Assembly (NCBI GenBank): GCA_030603385.1
Contig: JAUVXW010000024.1
Span: forward strand, 1 to 64,000
From: Promethearchaeota archaeon
Lineage (GTDB): Archaea; Asgardarchaeota; Lokiarchaeia; Sigyniarchaeales; SOKP01
Direction of reading: 5' to 3'
Length of the DNA: 64,000 nucleotides
Below the pieces are notes generated by a model that worked only from the letters and a program-made list of their open reading frames with translations, did not search any database and was not told where the DNA came from. Positions within the stretch are counted from its first letter, which is position 1. Every line of letters starts with the position of its first letter. The position numbers were made by a program, and so were the translations under genes. This document shows positions 45,119 through 55,315 of the stretch, piece after piece.

Positions 45119-46015
45119 ATGGAAAAAAAACCTATTGCTATTGCGTGTAGATTAGATTCAGAAAGAGCAATCAAATTGGCAAAGAGAGTCTTTGAGTTTT
45201 TAGTACAAAAGGGGGAAGTAGTCTATTTAGAAACTAGAATTGCTCCAAAGATTTTTCCACATAATGGTATGGATTTGGCGGAGATGAGTGCTGATAATAT
45301 AAAATTCATAATCATAATAGGTGGAGATGGATCAATTTTACGAGTTGCTAGTGGGTTATCACAAAGGGATCCCCCTCCTATTTTAGGTGTAAATGTTGGC
45401 TCTATAGGCTTTTTAGATGAATCGAACGAAAGAACAATCTTTAAAGATTTAATACAGGCATTAAACGGTGAATTTGAATGTGAGCTATGTTCAAAAATTA
45501 CCCCTTATATAGTTAAAAACTCTGAAGAAATTCGGTTGAATAACGCATTGAATGAGATTTTAATAGTATCTTCAAAGAGTTCCAAAGTACTACAAGTATC
45601 GGTAAGAATTAATGGCATTTTCCTAAACCGTAGCTATTTGGATGGTGTGATAATTTCTACATCAACAGGATCCACTGCTTATAATTTAAGTGCTGGAGGT
45701 GCAATTGTTAATCCTAATATGGAAATTATGCAGATAACTCCCTTAAATAGTTTTGCAGGGTCAGGATTAAAGCCAATTATACTACCTATAGATTCTGTAA
45801 TTGAAGTTCAGCTCCTACGACCCCGATTAGATGCAAAAATAGTCATAGATGGGCAAAGAACTATTAAGAAAATAGCACCTAATACTAAAATCAGGATTCG
45901 TAAGGCGAATTCTCATAATAAATTTATTCGGTTTAGTAAAAGTTATTATACACGCTTAAGAAAGAAGATTCTTTCTACAGTAAGAACGCCTATTGATGAT
46001 TCACCAGAAGAATAG
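45119..46015 (+). CDS. nadK: NAD kinase
   Basis: The 298-residue protein has IIIGGDGSILRVASGL (GGDGS, near residue 65), GVNVGSIGFLDE, and STSTGSTAYNLSAGG (~183), the three diagnostic blocks of NAD kinase. It makes NADP with ATP or polyphosphate. A TATA box lies just upstream. Its stop at 46015 is followed 5 bases later by the Nob1 ATG. Together with nadC in this window it covers two steps of NAD(P) supply. Confidence 0.95.
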   Translation: MEKKPIAIACRLDSERAIKLAKRVFEFLVQKGEVVYLETRIAPKIFPHNGMDLAEMSADNIKFIIIIGGDGSILRVASGLSQRDPPPILGVNVGSIGFLDESNERTIFKDLIQALNGEFECELCSKITPYIVKNSEEIRLNNALNEILIVSSKSSKVLQVSVRINGIFLNRSYLDGVIISTSTGSTAYNLSAGGAIVNPNMEIMQITPLNSFAGSGLKPIILPIDSVIEVQLLRPRLDAKIVIDGQRTIKKIAPNTKIRIRKANSHNKFIRFSKSYYTRLRKKILSTVRTPIDDSPEE

Positions 46016-46019
46016 TAAA

Positions 46020-46562
46020 ATGAAAGAAAAATCTCCAATTTACATTTTTGATACTAACATTTTCCTCACTGGCATTGATTTCAATTTAATTAAGGGAAAA
46101 ATCTATACTACCCCAAAAATAATCGAAGAAATTAAAGTAAGAAAATATAAGGATAAAAATAGAAATATTTTAAATAAAATTGAGGCTGCGACCATCAGTA
46201 AAAAGTTAATTCTTACTATACCTTCAGAAAAATATATTTATAGAGTAGAACAGAAATCCAAATCAACTGGGGATTATAAAGCATTATCAAAGGCAGACAA
46301 AGAATTAATAGCGCTAACGTTAGAACTAATAGAAAACCAAGATGAGGACGTTAAGATTTATTCCAATGATTATTCAATTGAGAACGTATGTTCTGAACTA
46401 AATATCCCTTTCTCTCCCTTGCATAAGGATGGGATTGATTCAAAAATCGTCTGGGAAGTATATTGTCCTTTTTGTAAAAGCATACATAAAGCTGAAGACT
46501 TAAATAAAATATGCGAGAAATGTGGATCTAAATTGAAAAGAAGACCCCTGAAAGTAATATAA
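46020..46562 (+). CDS. nob1: rRNA maturation endonuclease Nob1
   Basis: The 180-residue protein begins with a PIN nuclease: IYIFDTNIFLTG (acidic residue), then SKADKELIALTLEL and IYSNDYSIENVCSEL. It ends in a zinc ribbon CPFCKSIHKAEDL then CEKCGS. Nob1 makes the final 3' cut of 16S rRNA. The ATG at 46020 follows the NAD kinase stop by 5 bases; a longer frame upstream would run into that gene. The PIN acidic residues are present. Confidence 0.9.
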   Translation: MKEKSPIYIFDTNIFLTGIDFNLIKGKIYTTPKIIEEIKVRKYKDKNRNILNKIEAATISKKLILTIPSEKYIYRVEQKSKSTGDYKALSKADKELIALTLELIENQDEDVKIYSNDYSIENVCSELNIPFSPLHKDGIDSKIVWEVYCPFCKSIHKAEDLNKICEKCGSKLKRRPLKVI

Positions 46563-46636
46563 TATATTAGTGGTAATTATATTAATTGTATCATATTTTA
46601 TTATCGCAGGTGAAAAAAAAAGGATTAATTGCTAAA

Positions 46637-47689
46637 ATGGGCGTTAAAATAAATGAATTAGTAAATGAAGTCAAACGATCGATAACATTTGAAAATCTGT
46701 TTAAAAAAAATATTGCAATTGACGCGTTTAATACAATTTATCAGTTTTTAGCTATAATTCGCCAAAAAGATGGAACCCCGTTAAAAGATTATCAGGGAAA
46801 GATAACATCACATTTATCTGGACTGTTTTATAGGAGTATCAACTTTTTAGAGCATAATATAAAACCGATTTATGTTTTTGATGGTATACCTTCTGAATTA
46901 AAACTTGATACAATAAAAGAGCGGAAAAAAGTTAAGGAAGAAGCTCAAAAAAAGATGATTGAAGCTCAAGATGCAGAAGATTTCAAAGAAGCTAAAAAAT
47001 TTGCCCAACGAACTTCAAAACTTGATGAGGATATGGTCAAAGAAAGTAAGAAATTGATTGAATCCATGGGTATCCCGATAATTCAAGCTACTTCTGAAGG
47101 AGAGGCTCAATCTGCTTATATGGTTGAAGCTGGAGACGCTTGGGCATGTGCTTCTCAAGATTATGATACATTATTATTTGGAGGAGAGCGTTTAGTTCGT
47201 AATTTTGCTATTAGTCGAAGTAGGAAAGTAAAAGATACGACCGTGACTTTAGATATTGAGTATGTTTCGTTATCAAAATTCTTAAAAAATTTAGGAGTAA
47301 CCCGAGAACAGTTAGTTGAAATGGGCATCTTAATAGGGACCGATTTTTTCCCTGGAATAAAAGGGATTGGTCAGAAAACCGCTTTAGATTTGATTAAGAA
47401 ATATGATTCTATAGAAAATATCTTAAAGAGTAATGTTAAGGTTGGAAATAAAGAAATTATATTAGATCCAGAATTAGTAGAGCATGTCAAAAACATATTT
47501 TTAAATCCAGACGTTAAAAAAGATTATATAGTGCCAAAACCCAAGAAGATCGACTTTGAAAGAATAGAAGAATTATTAATAGAGCAGCATAATTTTTCAA
47601 GACAAAGAGTTGAAAATGCTTTAGAGAGATTAAGAAAATTGGATTCTAAGAAAACTCAAGTTTCTTTAGACGATTTTCTTAAGGTTTAA
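46637..47689 (+). CDS. fen: Flap endonuclease 1
   Basis: The 350-residue protein starts at ATG 46637, giving MGVKINELV. This puts Gly second, as in all FEN1, and so is preferred over the upstream start at 46586. The XPG N-region runs to about residue 105, with YVFDGIPSELK. The I-region has SEGEAQSAYMV near residue 155 and DYDTLLFGG. The GIGQKTALDLI helix-hairpin-helix follows, and a PCNA-binding peptide QVSLDDF lies at the very end. It cuts 5' flaps in lagging-strand synthesis and repair. All acid residues seen are intact. Confidence 0.95.
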   Translation: MGVKINELVNEVKRSITFENLFKKNIAIDAFNTIYQFLAIIRQKDGTPLKDYQGKITSHLSGLFYRSINFLEHNIKPIYVFDGIPSELKLDTIKERKKVKEEAQKKMIEAQDAEDFKEAKKFAQRTSKLDEDMVKESKKLIESMGIPIIQATSEGEAQSAYMVEAGDAWACASQDYDTLLFGGERLVRNFAISRSRKVKDTTVTLDIEYVSLSKFLKNLGVTREQLVEMGILIGTDFFPGIKGIGQKTALDLIKKYDSIENILKSNVKVGNKEIILDPELVEHVKNIFLNPDVKKDYIVPKPKKIDFERIEELLIEQHNFSRQRVENALERLRKLDSKKTQVSLDDFLKV

Positions 47690-47773
47690 TTGAATAACAA
47701 AAAGGAAAAATTTTTACGAAATTAATATTTATTAATATTTAACAATATAATGGTTTCTTATAAATGAAAAATC

Positions 47774-50017
47774 ATGTCATCTAAGGACAATAATAAAGAA
47801 GGAGACAAACCAAATAGTGGAAATGACACACCGAGTGTTGTGTTACGAGTGCAAAAAGCTAAAAAAAGGGATATTGGGCGCAATATTATAAGAATCGATC
47901 AAAAAACAATGGAAAAATTAAACATTCAAACTGGTGATGTTATTGAGGTTGTTGGCAAGAAACAAAGTGCAGGGATTGCGTGGCCAAGCTATCCTCAAGA
48001 TAACGGTCTGGGAATTGTTCGTGTTGATTCAAGATTACAGAAGAACACAGGAACAAGGATTGACGATACATTAGAAATTCGTAAAGTTAAAGCAGAACCT
48101 GCTCAAAACATAGTTTTAGCACCATCTAGCGTTAAAATAAGAAATAATCCTAGATTCGAGAGTTTTGTAAAAAGAAAGCTAAATAATTATCCAGTTACGG
48201 TCGATGATTATATTTTCATATCCATAGGAATCAGTAGAGAAATTACTTTTAAAGTAATCAGTATGAGGCCTAATGCTGTTTGTATAATAAAACAAGACAC
48301 AATACTTAATATAAGCGAAAAAATTACTGAAGATGCTGAAGCAGGTGTCGGTTATATAACATATGAGGATGTTGGTGGATTAGATAGAGAAATTCAACGA
48401 GTACGAGAAATGGTTGAATTACCTTTACGTCATCCCTCTTTATTTAAACGATTGGGGATCGATCCTCCAAAAGGTGTATTACTAAGAGGACCACCTGGTT
48501 GTGGAAAAACTCTATTAGCGAAGGCAGTTGCTAATGAAAGTGAAGCACACTTCATATCTATTAATGGTCCCGAAATTATGAGTAAATTTTATGGAGAATC
48601 TGAGAAAAAATTACGTAAACTCTTTATTGAAGCTGAAGAGAAAAGCCCATCAATTATCTTTATTGATGAGATAGATGCGATTGCTCCAAAGAGAGAAACT
48701 GTTACTGGCGAAGTAGAACGACGAGTTGTTGCTCAACTTCTAGCTTTAATGGACGGCCTACATGGTAGAGGAAAAGTAATTGTCATTGGTGCGACTAATA
48801 GACCAAATAGTTTAGATCCTGCTTTGAGGAGACCTGGTAGATTTGATCGTGAAATTGAAATAAAAGTGCCGAATGAAAAAGAAAGGTTAGAAATATTTCA
48901 AATACACACACGAAATATGCCTCTTGATAAGAAAATTTCATTAAAGGAATTTGCTCAAATAACTCATGGATTTGTTGGAGCAGATATTTCTGCTGTAGCT
49001 CGAGAAGCAGCCATGTCAGCTTTACGAAGATATTTACCTAAGATAGATCTAGAATCAGAAATAATAGACCCAGAATTATTAGAGCAAATTGAGGTAACTA
49101 AAAATGATTTTGAGGAAGCTTTAAAAGAGGTCTTACCTTCTGCAATAAGGGAAGTTTTTGTAGAAGTTCCAAATGTCACATGGGATCAAGTAGGTGGCTT
49201 AGAAAAGTTAAAACAGCAATTGATTGAGGCAGTTGATTGGCCTTTATCGAATCCAACTATATTTAGTCGTATGGGAATAAGACCTCCAAGGGGCATCTTG
49301 CTTTATGGACCACCTGGTTGTGGTAAAACGCTACTAGCAAGAGCTGTGGCAACTGAGAGTAAAGCTAATTTTATTTCAATAAAAGGACCAGAACTTTTAT
49401 CAAAATGGGTTGGAGAAAGTGAGAAGGCTATAAGAGAAGTATTTAGAAAAGCAAAGATGGCAGCACCTTGTATTGTTTTTTTTGATGAATTCGATTCAAT
49501 AGCGCCAAGTCGAGGTAGACACACTTCTGATTCCGGAGTATCAGAAAAAGTCCTTTCGCAATTCCTAACAGAATTAGATGGATTAGAAGTGATGAAGGAT
49601 GTTGTTGTAATTGCTGCGACAAACCGCCCTGATATTTTAGATCCTGCATTGATTAGACCTGGGAGAATTGATCGCATATTATTAGTTCATCCTCCAGAAG
49701 AAAAGGCAAGATTTGATATCTTAAAAATATTCACTAAAGATATGCCGCTTGTCGCAAATTTGAAAATAGAAAAATTGGTAGAAATAACTGAAGGCTTTTC
49801 TGGGGCCGATATAGAGACTTGGTGTCGTGAAGCTGCAATGATAGCTCTTAGAGAAAATATCAGAGCAAGAAAAGTTACGATGGAACATTTTAAAGAAGCT
49901 AGAGGAGATATTCATCCCTCCATAACAAAAGAAGTTATAGATTGGTATGAAAAATTCGGTGAGAAATTGAAAAGTCGAAGAATTGAAGAATCGAAAGAAG
50001 ATAGGTTGTTCGTATAA
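47774..50017 (+). CDS. cdc48: Cdc48/VAT-type AAA+ ATPase
   Basis: The 747-residue protein has a double-psi barrel N-domain (residues ~25-200) and two AAA domains. Their Walker A motifs are [15 protein letters not shown] (~239) and [15 protein letters not shown] (~513), each with a DEIDAIAP or DEFDSIAP Walker B and arginine fingers. This is the archaeal p97/VCP, which unfolds ubiquitin-like-tagged or partly folded proteins. The last residues, DRLFV, look like a degenerate hydrophobic-Tyr-X tail of the kind that docks to the proteasome. It follows FEN1 after 84 bases. Confidence 0.96.
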   Translation: MSSKDNNKEGDKPNSGNDTPSVVLRVQKAKKRDIGRNIIRIDQKTMEKLNIQTGDVIEVVGKKQSAGIAWPSYPQDNGLGIVRVDSRLQKNTGTRIDDTLEIRKVKAEPAQNIVLAPSSVKIRNNPRFESFVKRKLNNYPVTVDDYIFISIGISREITFKVISMRPNAVCIIKQDTILNISEKITEDAEAGVGYITYEDVGGLDREIQRVREMVELPLRHPSLFKRLGIDPPKGVLLRGPPGCGKTLLAKAVANESEAHFISINGPEIMSKFYGESEKKLRKLFIEAEEKSPSIIFIDEIDAIAPKRETVTGEVERRVVAQLLALMDGLHGRGKVIVIGATNRPNSLDPALRRPGRFDREIEIKVPNEKERLEIFQIHTRNMPLDKKISLKEFAQITHGFVGADISAVAREAAMSALRRYLPKIDLESEIIDPELLEQIEVTKNDFEEALKEVLPSAIREVFVEVPNVTWDQVGGLEKLKQQLIEAVDWPLSNPTIFSRMGIRPPRGILLYGPPGCGKTLLARAVATESKANFISIKGPELLSKWVGESEKAIREVFRKAKMAAPCIVFFDEFDSIAPSRGRHTSDSGVSEKVLSQFLTELDGLEVMKDVVVIAATNRPDILDPALIRPGRIDRILLVHPPEEKARFDILKIFTKDMPLVANLKIEKLVEITEGFSGADIETWCREAAMIALRENIRARKVTMEHFKEARGDIHPSITKEVIDWYEKFGEKLKSRRIEESKEDRLFV

Positions 50018-50084
50018 ATTTCCCAAAATTAATTAGAAAGAAAATATTATCAATCATAGTATACATACACATTTTAGGTGGTTT

Positions 50085-50354
50085 ATTATCGATCGTTGGA
50101 ATGAAAAACCAATAGTAAATTCATTGATTGATATCCTTATAAAAAATAAAGGAGAAATCTTAGATAAACGGCTCGAAGAACTTCTTAAGAAAGAATTTCC
50201 TTATGTTAATTCCTTGATTTTAGAAGAGTTATTTATGAAATTGGAGAGTATGGCAATAATTAACGTGTTTCGTGTCTCAAAGAACAAAAAAATGATAGTT
50301 TTTAATAAGCATAACAAGGCGATAAGAGAAGGGGTATCTACCGATTTACTTTAA
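50085..50354 (+). CDS. Small protein with apparent AUU start, winged-helix-like
   Basis: The clear coding frame runs upstream of its first ordinary start (TTG 50124) through IIDRWNEKPIVNS. AGGTGG lies at 50076-50081, three bases before ATT 50085, giving a 90-codon reading frame (89 residues) starting M(I)IDRWNEK. The rest is a helical protein with a beta wing (LDKRLEELLKKEFPYV, then KLESMAIINVFRVSK). No ATG or GTG fits. So initiation at AUU is the simplest reading; TTG 50124 would give 76 residues. It overlaps the convergent HerA gene by 9 bases. Confidence 0.6.
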   Translation: MIDRWNEKPIVNSLIDILIKNKGEILDKRLEELLKKEFPYVNSLILEELFMKLESMAIINVFRVSKNKKMIVFNKHNKAIREGVSTDLL

Positions 50355-51872
50355 TTGTTTATTTTGCCAATTTAAACAAATTTGAGCTAAAGAAATTTCT
50401 TCTGTATCAGATCTATATTCTCTTTCTCTAATATCAACAAAAATAGGATAATTGATGGCAGCCCCCATCAATAACATTTCACCTACGCCTAAACTTGATA
50501 TCATGTTAGCGTACTCTTTTGTAATTGCTTCAGAACTATCCATAAGATGTTTTAAATCATATGGATTTTTTATATTGAGTACCATTTTAGAGTTACATTG
50601 GGAAAGAGCTGTAGTGCTCAATCTTTTTGGTCTCTGACTTATTAAACATAAACAAGACATGAATTTTCTTCCTTCTCTGGCAATCATTTCAATTATTGGT
50701 TTAGAAATTGCTTTAGAGTGAGCAGCTTCAGGACAGAATTGATGTGCTTCTTCAATAATTAGTAAAAATGGAGGAACTTTATTTAATCTCCTTAGATAAA
50801 ATAAGCGATTACAAATATAATCTACTATAATTTGCTTCTTTCTAATACTAATTTCTTTTTGAAGATTAAAAATAGTAATTTTCTGTTTTTCAATAATGTT
50901 ATCCAAGATTGGGTTCTCTTGGGGGCCAAATAAAGTTAGTCGTTCTAAATCCGATAACCAACCTATTAATGCTTGTCGTGTGCTTTTATTTCCATCTAAT
51001 TCATTTTCAATTAGCTCAATAATATCTCCTATTGTATACTGATTTTTCTTTTTCTCATCTCTCTTTAACTTTTTGATAAACTTTGCGAGCTCCCTTACTT
51101 GAACATTTGAAATGTCTTCTTGATATTTTTTAAAGAAATATATAGGCATTTTAGGGACAGAGATTTGAAAATATGAGATATCTTGAATGCTTACTCTCTC
51201 TTTTAATTCAGGGACCTTATTCAAATATAAATATTCTCCATGAACATCGAACAGAATTATTGCGGGGGTACCATAATCCTCTTCTCTTTTTAATAACTCT
51301 TCTATGAGAACTGATGTGAGATAGCTTTTTCCACCTCCTGAAATCGAGAGAATTGCATAATGTTTATTCAATAATCGATTCATATTGATTTTTGCGTTAG
51401 TGTTGGTAACTTTTACTTTACCTAAATTTAATCCTTTTTCTTTATCAAGTCCTATAAACTCATTGAGAAGATCTTCTTCTACAATATATACTTCTCTTCC
51501 GGGACTTGCTGGATAGGTCATCCTCAAAATTTTGTCAATATTAGTTTTTGAATTATTCTTGAATTTTATTATTCCTAGACATTTCACAATAGCTATAGCG
51601 AATTCAAAATCTTCACTTGGAAAAAGACCCTTTAATATATTTGGATTATTATTAGTATTATAGGCTTTAATTGTTAAAGCATCGCTAAAATATTCATTTA
51701 ATAAGATAATACGATCAATAATTCCGATTAAAAACCCTTCATTAGATTCTGTATAAACAAATAATCCCTTTTGAATAAAAAATTTATCCGTTCTCTTGCT
51801 AATAACAAAAGGAAACTGAGATACATCCGGTAATTGAAGATAATTAAAAACTATTCCAGCTTTAATTACCAT
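50346..51872 (-). CDS. herA: HerA-like ATPase
   Basis: The protein is ~508 residues from ATG 51872, chosen because the 20 residues encoded before it are hydrophobic and unlike the family. It begins with a HAS-barrel (GIVFNYLQLPDVSQF) and then a FtsK/HerA-type ATPase. Walker A is ISISGGGKSYLTSVL, Walker B is LLIIEEAHQFCPE, and an Arg-finger/sensor region carries SQRPKRLSTTALSQCNSK. HerA with NurA resects double-strand breaks, but no nurA is adjacent. It is convergent with the small AUU-start protein. Confidence 0.88.
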   Translation of the reverse strand: MVIKAGIVFNYLQLPDVSQFPFVISKRTDKFFIQKGLFVYTESNEGFLIGIIDRIILLNEYFSDALTIKAYNTNNNPNILKGLFPSEDFEFAIAIVKCLGIIKFKNNSKTNIDKILRMTYPASPGREVYIVEEDLLNEFIGLDKEKGLNLGKVKVTNTNAKINMNRLLNKHYAILSISGGGKSYLTSVLIEELLKREEDYGTPAIILFDVHGEYLYLNKVPELKERVSIQDISYFQISVPKMPIYFFKKYQEDISNVQVRELAKFIKKLKRDEKKKNQYTIGDIIELIENELDGNKSTRQALIGWLSDLERLTLFGPQENPILDNIIEKQKITIFNLQKEISIRKKQIIVDYICNRLFYLRRLNKVPPFLLIIEEAHQFCPEAAHSKAISKPIIEMIAREGRKFMSCLCLISQRPKRLSTTALSQCNSKMVLNIKNPYDLKHLMDSSEAITKEYANMISSLGVGEMLLMGAAINYPIFVDIREREYRSDTEEISLAQICLNWQNKQLK

Positions 51873-51994
51873 TTTTTTATTTAGGCATAATTTGATTAAC
51901 AAATAAATTAAATTAATCATAAAAAGGTACAAAAGGAAATAAAAAAAATATAAGAGCCCAAAATTTCTGATTTAATTAAAAAAAATAGAGGATA

Positions 51995-52057
51995 TCATTT
52001 TTGGTTATTTTGCTTCTCAATTGCTCCAATTAGTCTTAGTAGTTTAAATCTTTCTAA
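51995..52057 (-). pseudogene. Duplicate tail of the neighbouring membrane protein
   Basis: On the minus strand a 20-codon frame reads LERFKLLRLIGAIEKQNNQK and is flanked by stops. Its LRLIGAIEK repeats the last residues of the membrane protein at 52129-52734 (ILRLIGAIEK). The segment therefore looks like a remnant of a paralogue or a partial duplication, diverged in DNA. Nothing else of that protein is seen here. Confidence 0.45.
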
Positions 52058-52128
52058 TCATTTATGTTTAATTTCGTATTATAAAAATAAATTTAGTATG
52101 TATAGTAGTATATTTAACGACAGCAAGT

Positions 52129-52734
52129 TTATTTCTCTATCGCACCAATCAATCGAAGGATTATATAATATCCATTCTTCCAAAAGTAAACCATAAAAAG
52201 TGCAATTCCAACTATTAAATAGAGGCCAATTCCGACAAATAATATCCAAGGTCCTGTACTTCCAAAAAGATCCACCAAAGTTGATGTACCTCCTGAAGAA
52301 ACAGTAATAAAATCTTGTACAATTGCATAAATTATTCCTATAATAATTCCAATTAAACTGATTAGTAAACCTCCTGCTGCAATTTTTACATCAGTACGGT
52401 TTTTATATTTTTCCTCAAGTTCTCGCTTCTTATATATAAACTTAATCAAGGATCGTGTTGACTTCTTAAATAATCCAAAAAAGAAAATCAACAAGAAAAA
52501 CAGGCCTGCTAAAAGTCCACCAATAATGGCTATTTGATATCCTAAATTAAGATTTAAAAAGAGTTCAAATTTTCCTGTAACTCCGATAAAAATATCTGCA
52601 AAAGTCCATACTACTCCTCCCAGACTAACTATGCTGGCAATAACTATCAAAATGTAAAAGATTGTTGCTATTAGATTTTGAATTTTATTATATTCTCTTG
52701 TAGGGCCTGAAGAAACTTCCTCCATTTCATTCAC
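52129..52734 (-). CDS. Membrane protein with four predicted helices
   Basis: The 201-residue protein has an acidic cytoplasmic start. Four membrane helices follow at about residues 22-48, 67-90, 116-142 and 162-186, with a basic loop KSTRSLIKFIYKKRELEEKYKNR between the second and third. The end LRLIGAIEK is repeated at 51995-52057. No enzyme motif is present. I do not recognise a family; a transport or membrane-shaping role is possible but not shown. Confidence 0.7.
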   Translation of the reverse strand: MNEMEEVSSGPTREYNKIQNLIATIFYILIVIASIVSLGGVVWTFADIFIGVTGKFELFLNLNLGYQIAIIGGLLAGLFFLLIFFFGLFKKSTRSLIKFIYKKRELEEKYKNRTDVKIAAGGLLISLIGIIIGIIYAIVQDFITVSSGGTSTLVDLFGSTGPWILFVGIGLYLIVGIALFMVYFWKNGYYIILRLIGAIEK

Positions 52735-52877
52735 ATCTATTTTATTAGAATTTTTTTAAGAGACGAAAATCTCGTCTAAATAACACTATATTTTTATGAT
52801 TAAAGAAAAAATAACAATTAAAATATATAAAATTGATGATTGTGAAGTAGATACAATTATTAAATAAAATTAGTGAT

Positions 52878-54416
52878 TTATTTTGCATCTATATTGTTAG
52901 ATATATCGTTTAGCTTTTTATATAGATTATTATTTTCTATAAAATTATACAGTTCACATGAGTATTTATAGAGCTCTTCATAGTATTTATGACGGTCTAC
53001 ATTAGAAAACCATTTCTTATCTATTTTACATAGATTTTCAGCAGCCTTTGCCATATCTGGAAATATTCCAGCCCCTGAAGCAGCAAGTATAGCAGCTCCA
53101 AGCGAAGTTGCTTCTTCGATAATATTTCTTACACATGTTATTCCTAAAACATCTGCATATATTTGATTCCATAAATCTGAACGAGATCCACCACCAGTTA
53201 ATTTTAATTCCTTTGGTTCAATTCCAATCTCTTTAAAAACTTCTATATTTTTTCGAAGTTCAAAAGCAACACCTTCCAATACGGCTCTATATAAATCCTT
53301 ACGCTGATGTCCTAACGCCAGCCCAAATAATACACCTCTAGCATGAGGATTCCAGTGTGGTGCTCCTGCACCTACTAAATGTGGTATTAATAGCAAACCA
53401 TTTGCACCTATTGGAGATTCTTCAGCTTGAGCAATCATAATATCATAAGGATCTTGACCTTTTTCTTCTGCAATCTCACTTTCAGCAAGACCAACTTGAT
53501 CTCTAAACCATCTAAGAGTTGCCCCAGAAGTAAAAATACTTGCTTCTTGAACCCATGTCCCAGGAACAGCATGACAACTACATAGTACACGCTTTTGGGG
53601 ATCGAAATTTGGTTTCGTTAAAAATGCGAGAATAAAGCTTCCAGTTCCAGTTGTGCATTTGATTTCACCAGGAGTAACAACTCCAACGCCTAAAGCTGCA
53701 GATTGTTGATCTCCTGCGCCAGTAACTACTAGTGTTTTTTTATCGAACAATGTTTCGTCTGTTACCATTTCTCCTATATCTATTCCGCTCTCTAATGTTT
53801 CCGGCATTTTATCTAAATCAATTTCTAATTCAGAGGCAATCTCATCTGAATATTCTAATTTATTAATATCAAATAACATTGTTCGTGAAGCATTTGAGAA
53901 ATCGGTGCAAAATTTACCAGTTAATTTAAAAACAATGAAATCTGAGACAAGGAGAAATTTATGAGTTTTTTGATAAATTTCTGGTTTTTTATCTTTAAAC
54001 CACAGGATTTTAGTAGCTGAAAAGTAAGGATCGATTGTTAAACCTGTAGTTTTATAAACCTTATCTAGACCTACTTTGTTCTTTATATATTCTACTTGGT
54101 CTATTGTTCTTCTATCTTGCCAAACTAATGCATTATGAAGAGGATTACCCTCTTTATCAACAGGTACAATTGTTTCTCGTTGGTTAGTAACAGAAAGACT
54201 AACAATATCAGTCTTATCAATTCCACTTTTCTTAATCGCTCTTTCTATAGTTTTCTTAAGAGAATCCCACCATATATTTGCATCTTGTTCTACAAATGAG
54301 GGAGAAGGGTAAAAACTTTGCCACTCTTGATAATCACTAGCGATTATTGTCCCTACTAAATCAAAAATATATGTTCTACAACCCGTTGTACCTAAATCCA
54401 ATGCAGCTACAAACAT
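52878..54416 (-). CDS. glpK: FGGY-family kinase, glycerol kinase-like
   Basis: The protein is ~512 residues from ATG 54416, with the longer frame giving extra hydrophobic residues that are not family-like. It starts ALDLGTTGCRTYIFD (nucleotide loop), then VSVTNQRETIVPVD, VWQDRRTIDQV and a GTGSFILAF block. It ends with LTGGGSRSDLWNQIYADVLG. The Q-R-E and W-Q-D-R-R motifs match glycerol kinase. It would make glycerol-3-phosphate, but xylulose or related sugars are possible in this family. Standing alone with no glp genes nearby. Confidence 0.85.
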   Translation of the reverse strand: MFVAALDLGTTGCRTYIFDLVGTIIASDYQEWQSFYPSPSFVEQDANIWWDSLKKTIERAIKKSGIDKTDIVSLSVTNQRETIVPVDKEGNPLHNALVWQDRRTIDQVEYIKNKVGLDKVYKTTGLTIDPYFSATKILWFKDKKPEIYQKTHKFLLVSDFIVFKLTGKFCTDFSNASRTMLFDINKLEYSDEIASELEIDLDKMPETLESGIDIGEMVTDETLFDKKTLVVTGAGDQQSAALGVGVVTPGEIKCTTGTGSFILAFLTKPNFDPQKRVLCSCHAVPGTWVQEASIFTSGATLRWFRDQVGLAESEIAEEKGQDPYDIMIAQAEESPIGANGLLLIPHLVGAGAPHWNPHARGVLFGLALGHQRKDLYRAVLEGVAFELRKNIEVFKEIGIEPKELKLTGGGSRSDLWNQIYADVLGITCVRNIIEEATSLGAAILAASGAGIFPDMAKAAENLCKIDKKWFSNVDRHKYYEELYKYSCELYNFIENNNLYKKLNDISNNIDAK

Positions 54417-54514
54417 AATTGAATTATTATCTATTATTCTTAATTTTAATAATAAGTTATAGATCAAATTATTTAATAAAATCCTTATTAAAGATTTTAA
54501 TAAAAAAGTATGTT

Positions 54515-55198
54515 TTACTTGATTTTTTCATATCCACAGTAAGGACACTTAAATTTAAGAAGCCCCACATTAAAGCCCTTTATCTCCGTGATCAATTTAT
54601 TACAATTTGGACAACGTGGAGAATACTCTGGAAACCATTGTCCTTTAATATTCGGCATTTGATTAAGCATAGTATTAAATTTCAGTTTTTCTAAATCTTT
54701 CTTATTTACTTGTAGTAATTGCTGTTCTTCGGCGATTGATTTTCCTTTAGGTGCTAAAACCATTAAGAATTTCATTTTTTTTGGATTATTGAGTAAAGAC
54801 AAAGTTCTTAATATAGCTTCTCTTTTATATTCTTTAAATAATTTTCCTAATTCTGGAGGGGCTAAAGCTACTAATGTTGCTTGGGAATCTTTTAATTCGT
54901 TTTTACCTTTTTGAAATAAAAATTGAAAAATCCTTCTTTCACTATCCATCCCCCATACAAGATTCCATGGCTTAATATCATAATCTTCACCACTTGGGCC
55001 TACAATTCGTTTGATGCTTTCAACCCATGAAAAATGTTTGAATTTATATAGATTTGAGAGTGTATCATCAAAAAATTCGGGTTCAATTACAGGAAATGTT
55101 TTAAATATATTTTTCAATGAATATAATTTAACTTCAGTTAAAGTTTTCAAATTAAGTGAATCCCATGGTGTCAAAGTAAAAATACTAAAGAAATCCAT
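54515..55198 (-). CDS. Uncharacterised protein with C-terminal zinc ribbon
   Basis: I do not recognise the 227-residue family. The first ~170 residues are helical and soluble with a Phe-rich start (DFFSIFTLTPWDSLNLKTL) and a Lys-rich middle. The end has CPNCNKLITEIKGFNV then KCPYCGYEKI, a four-Cys zinc ribbon. It is divergent to the 383-residue gene at 55316, with a ~115-base gap. Confidence 0.6.
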   Translation of the reverse strand: MDFFSIFTLTPWDSLNLKTLTEVKLYSLKNIFKTFPVIEPEFFDDTLSNLYKFKHFSWVESIKRIVGPSGEDYDIKPWNLVWGMDSERRIFQFLFQKGKNELKDSQATLVALAPPELGKLFKEYKREAILRTLSLLNNPKKMKFLMVLAPKGKSIAEEQQLLQVNKKDLEKLKFNTMLNQMPNIKGQWFPEYSPRCPNCNKLITEIKGFNVGLLKFKCPYCGYEKIK

Positions 55199-55315
55199 TT
55201 TTTTTCATTTTTTTTCATATTATAGGATATATTATCAATAGAGTCTATGTTTAAAAATTAATTTTATATTTTAAATTAACAATTTTTAAAAATTACATTC
55301 AATATAATATCTCGT

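Noticed and set aside
49303..50026. Antisense frames over cdc48
   Set aside because: They are shadows of the strongly conserved AAA domains.
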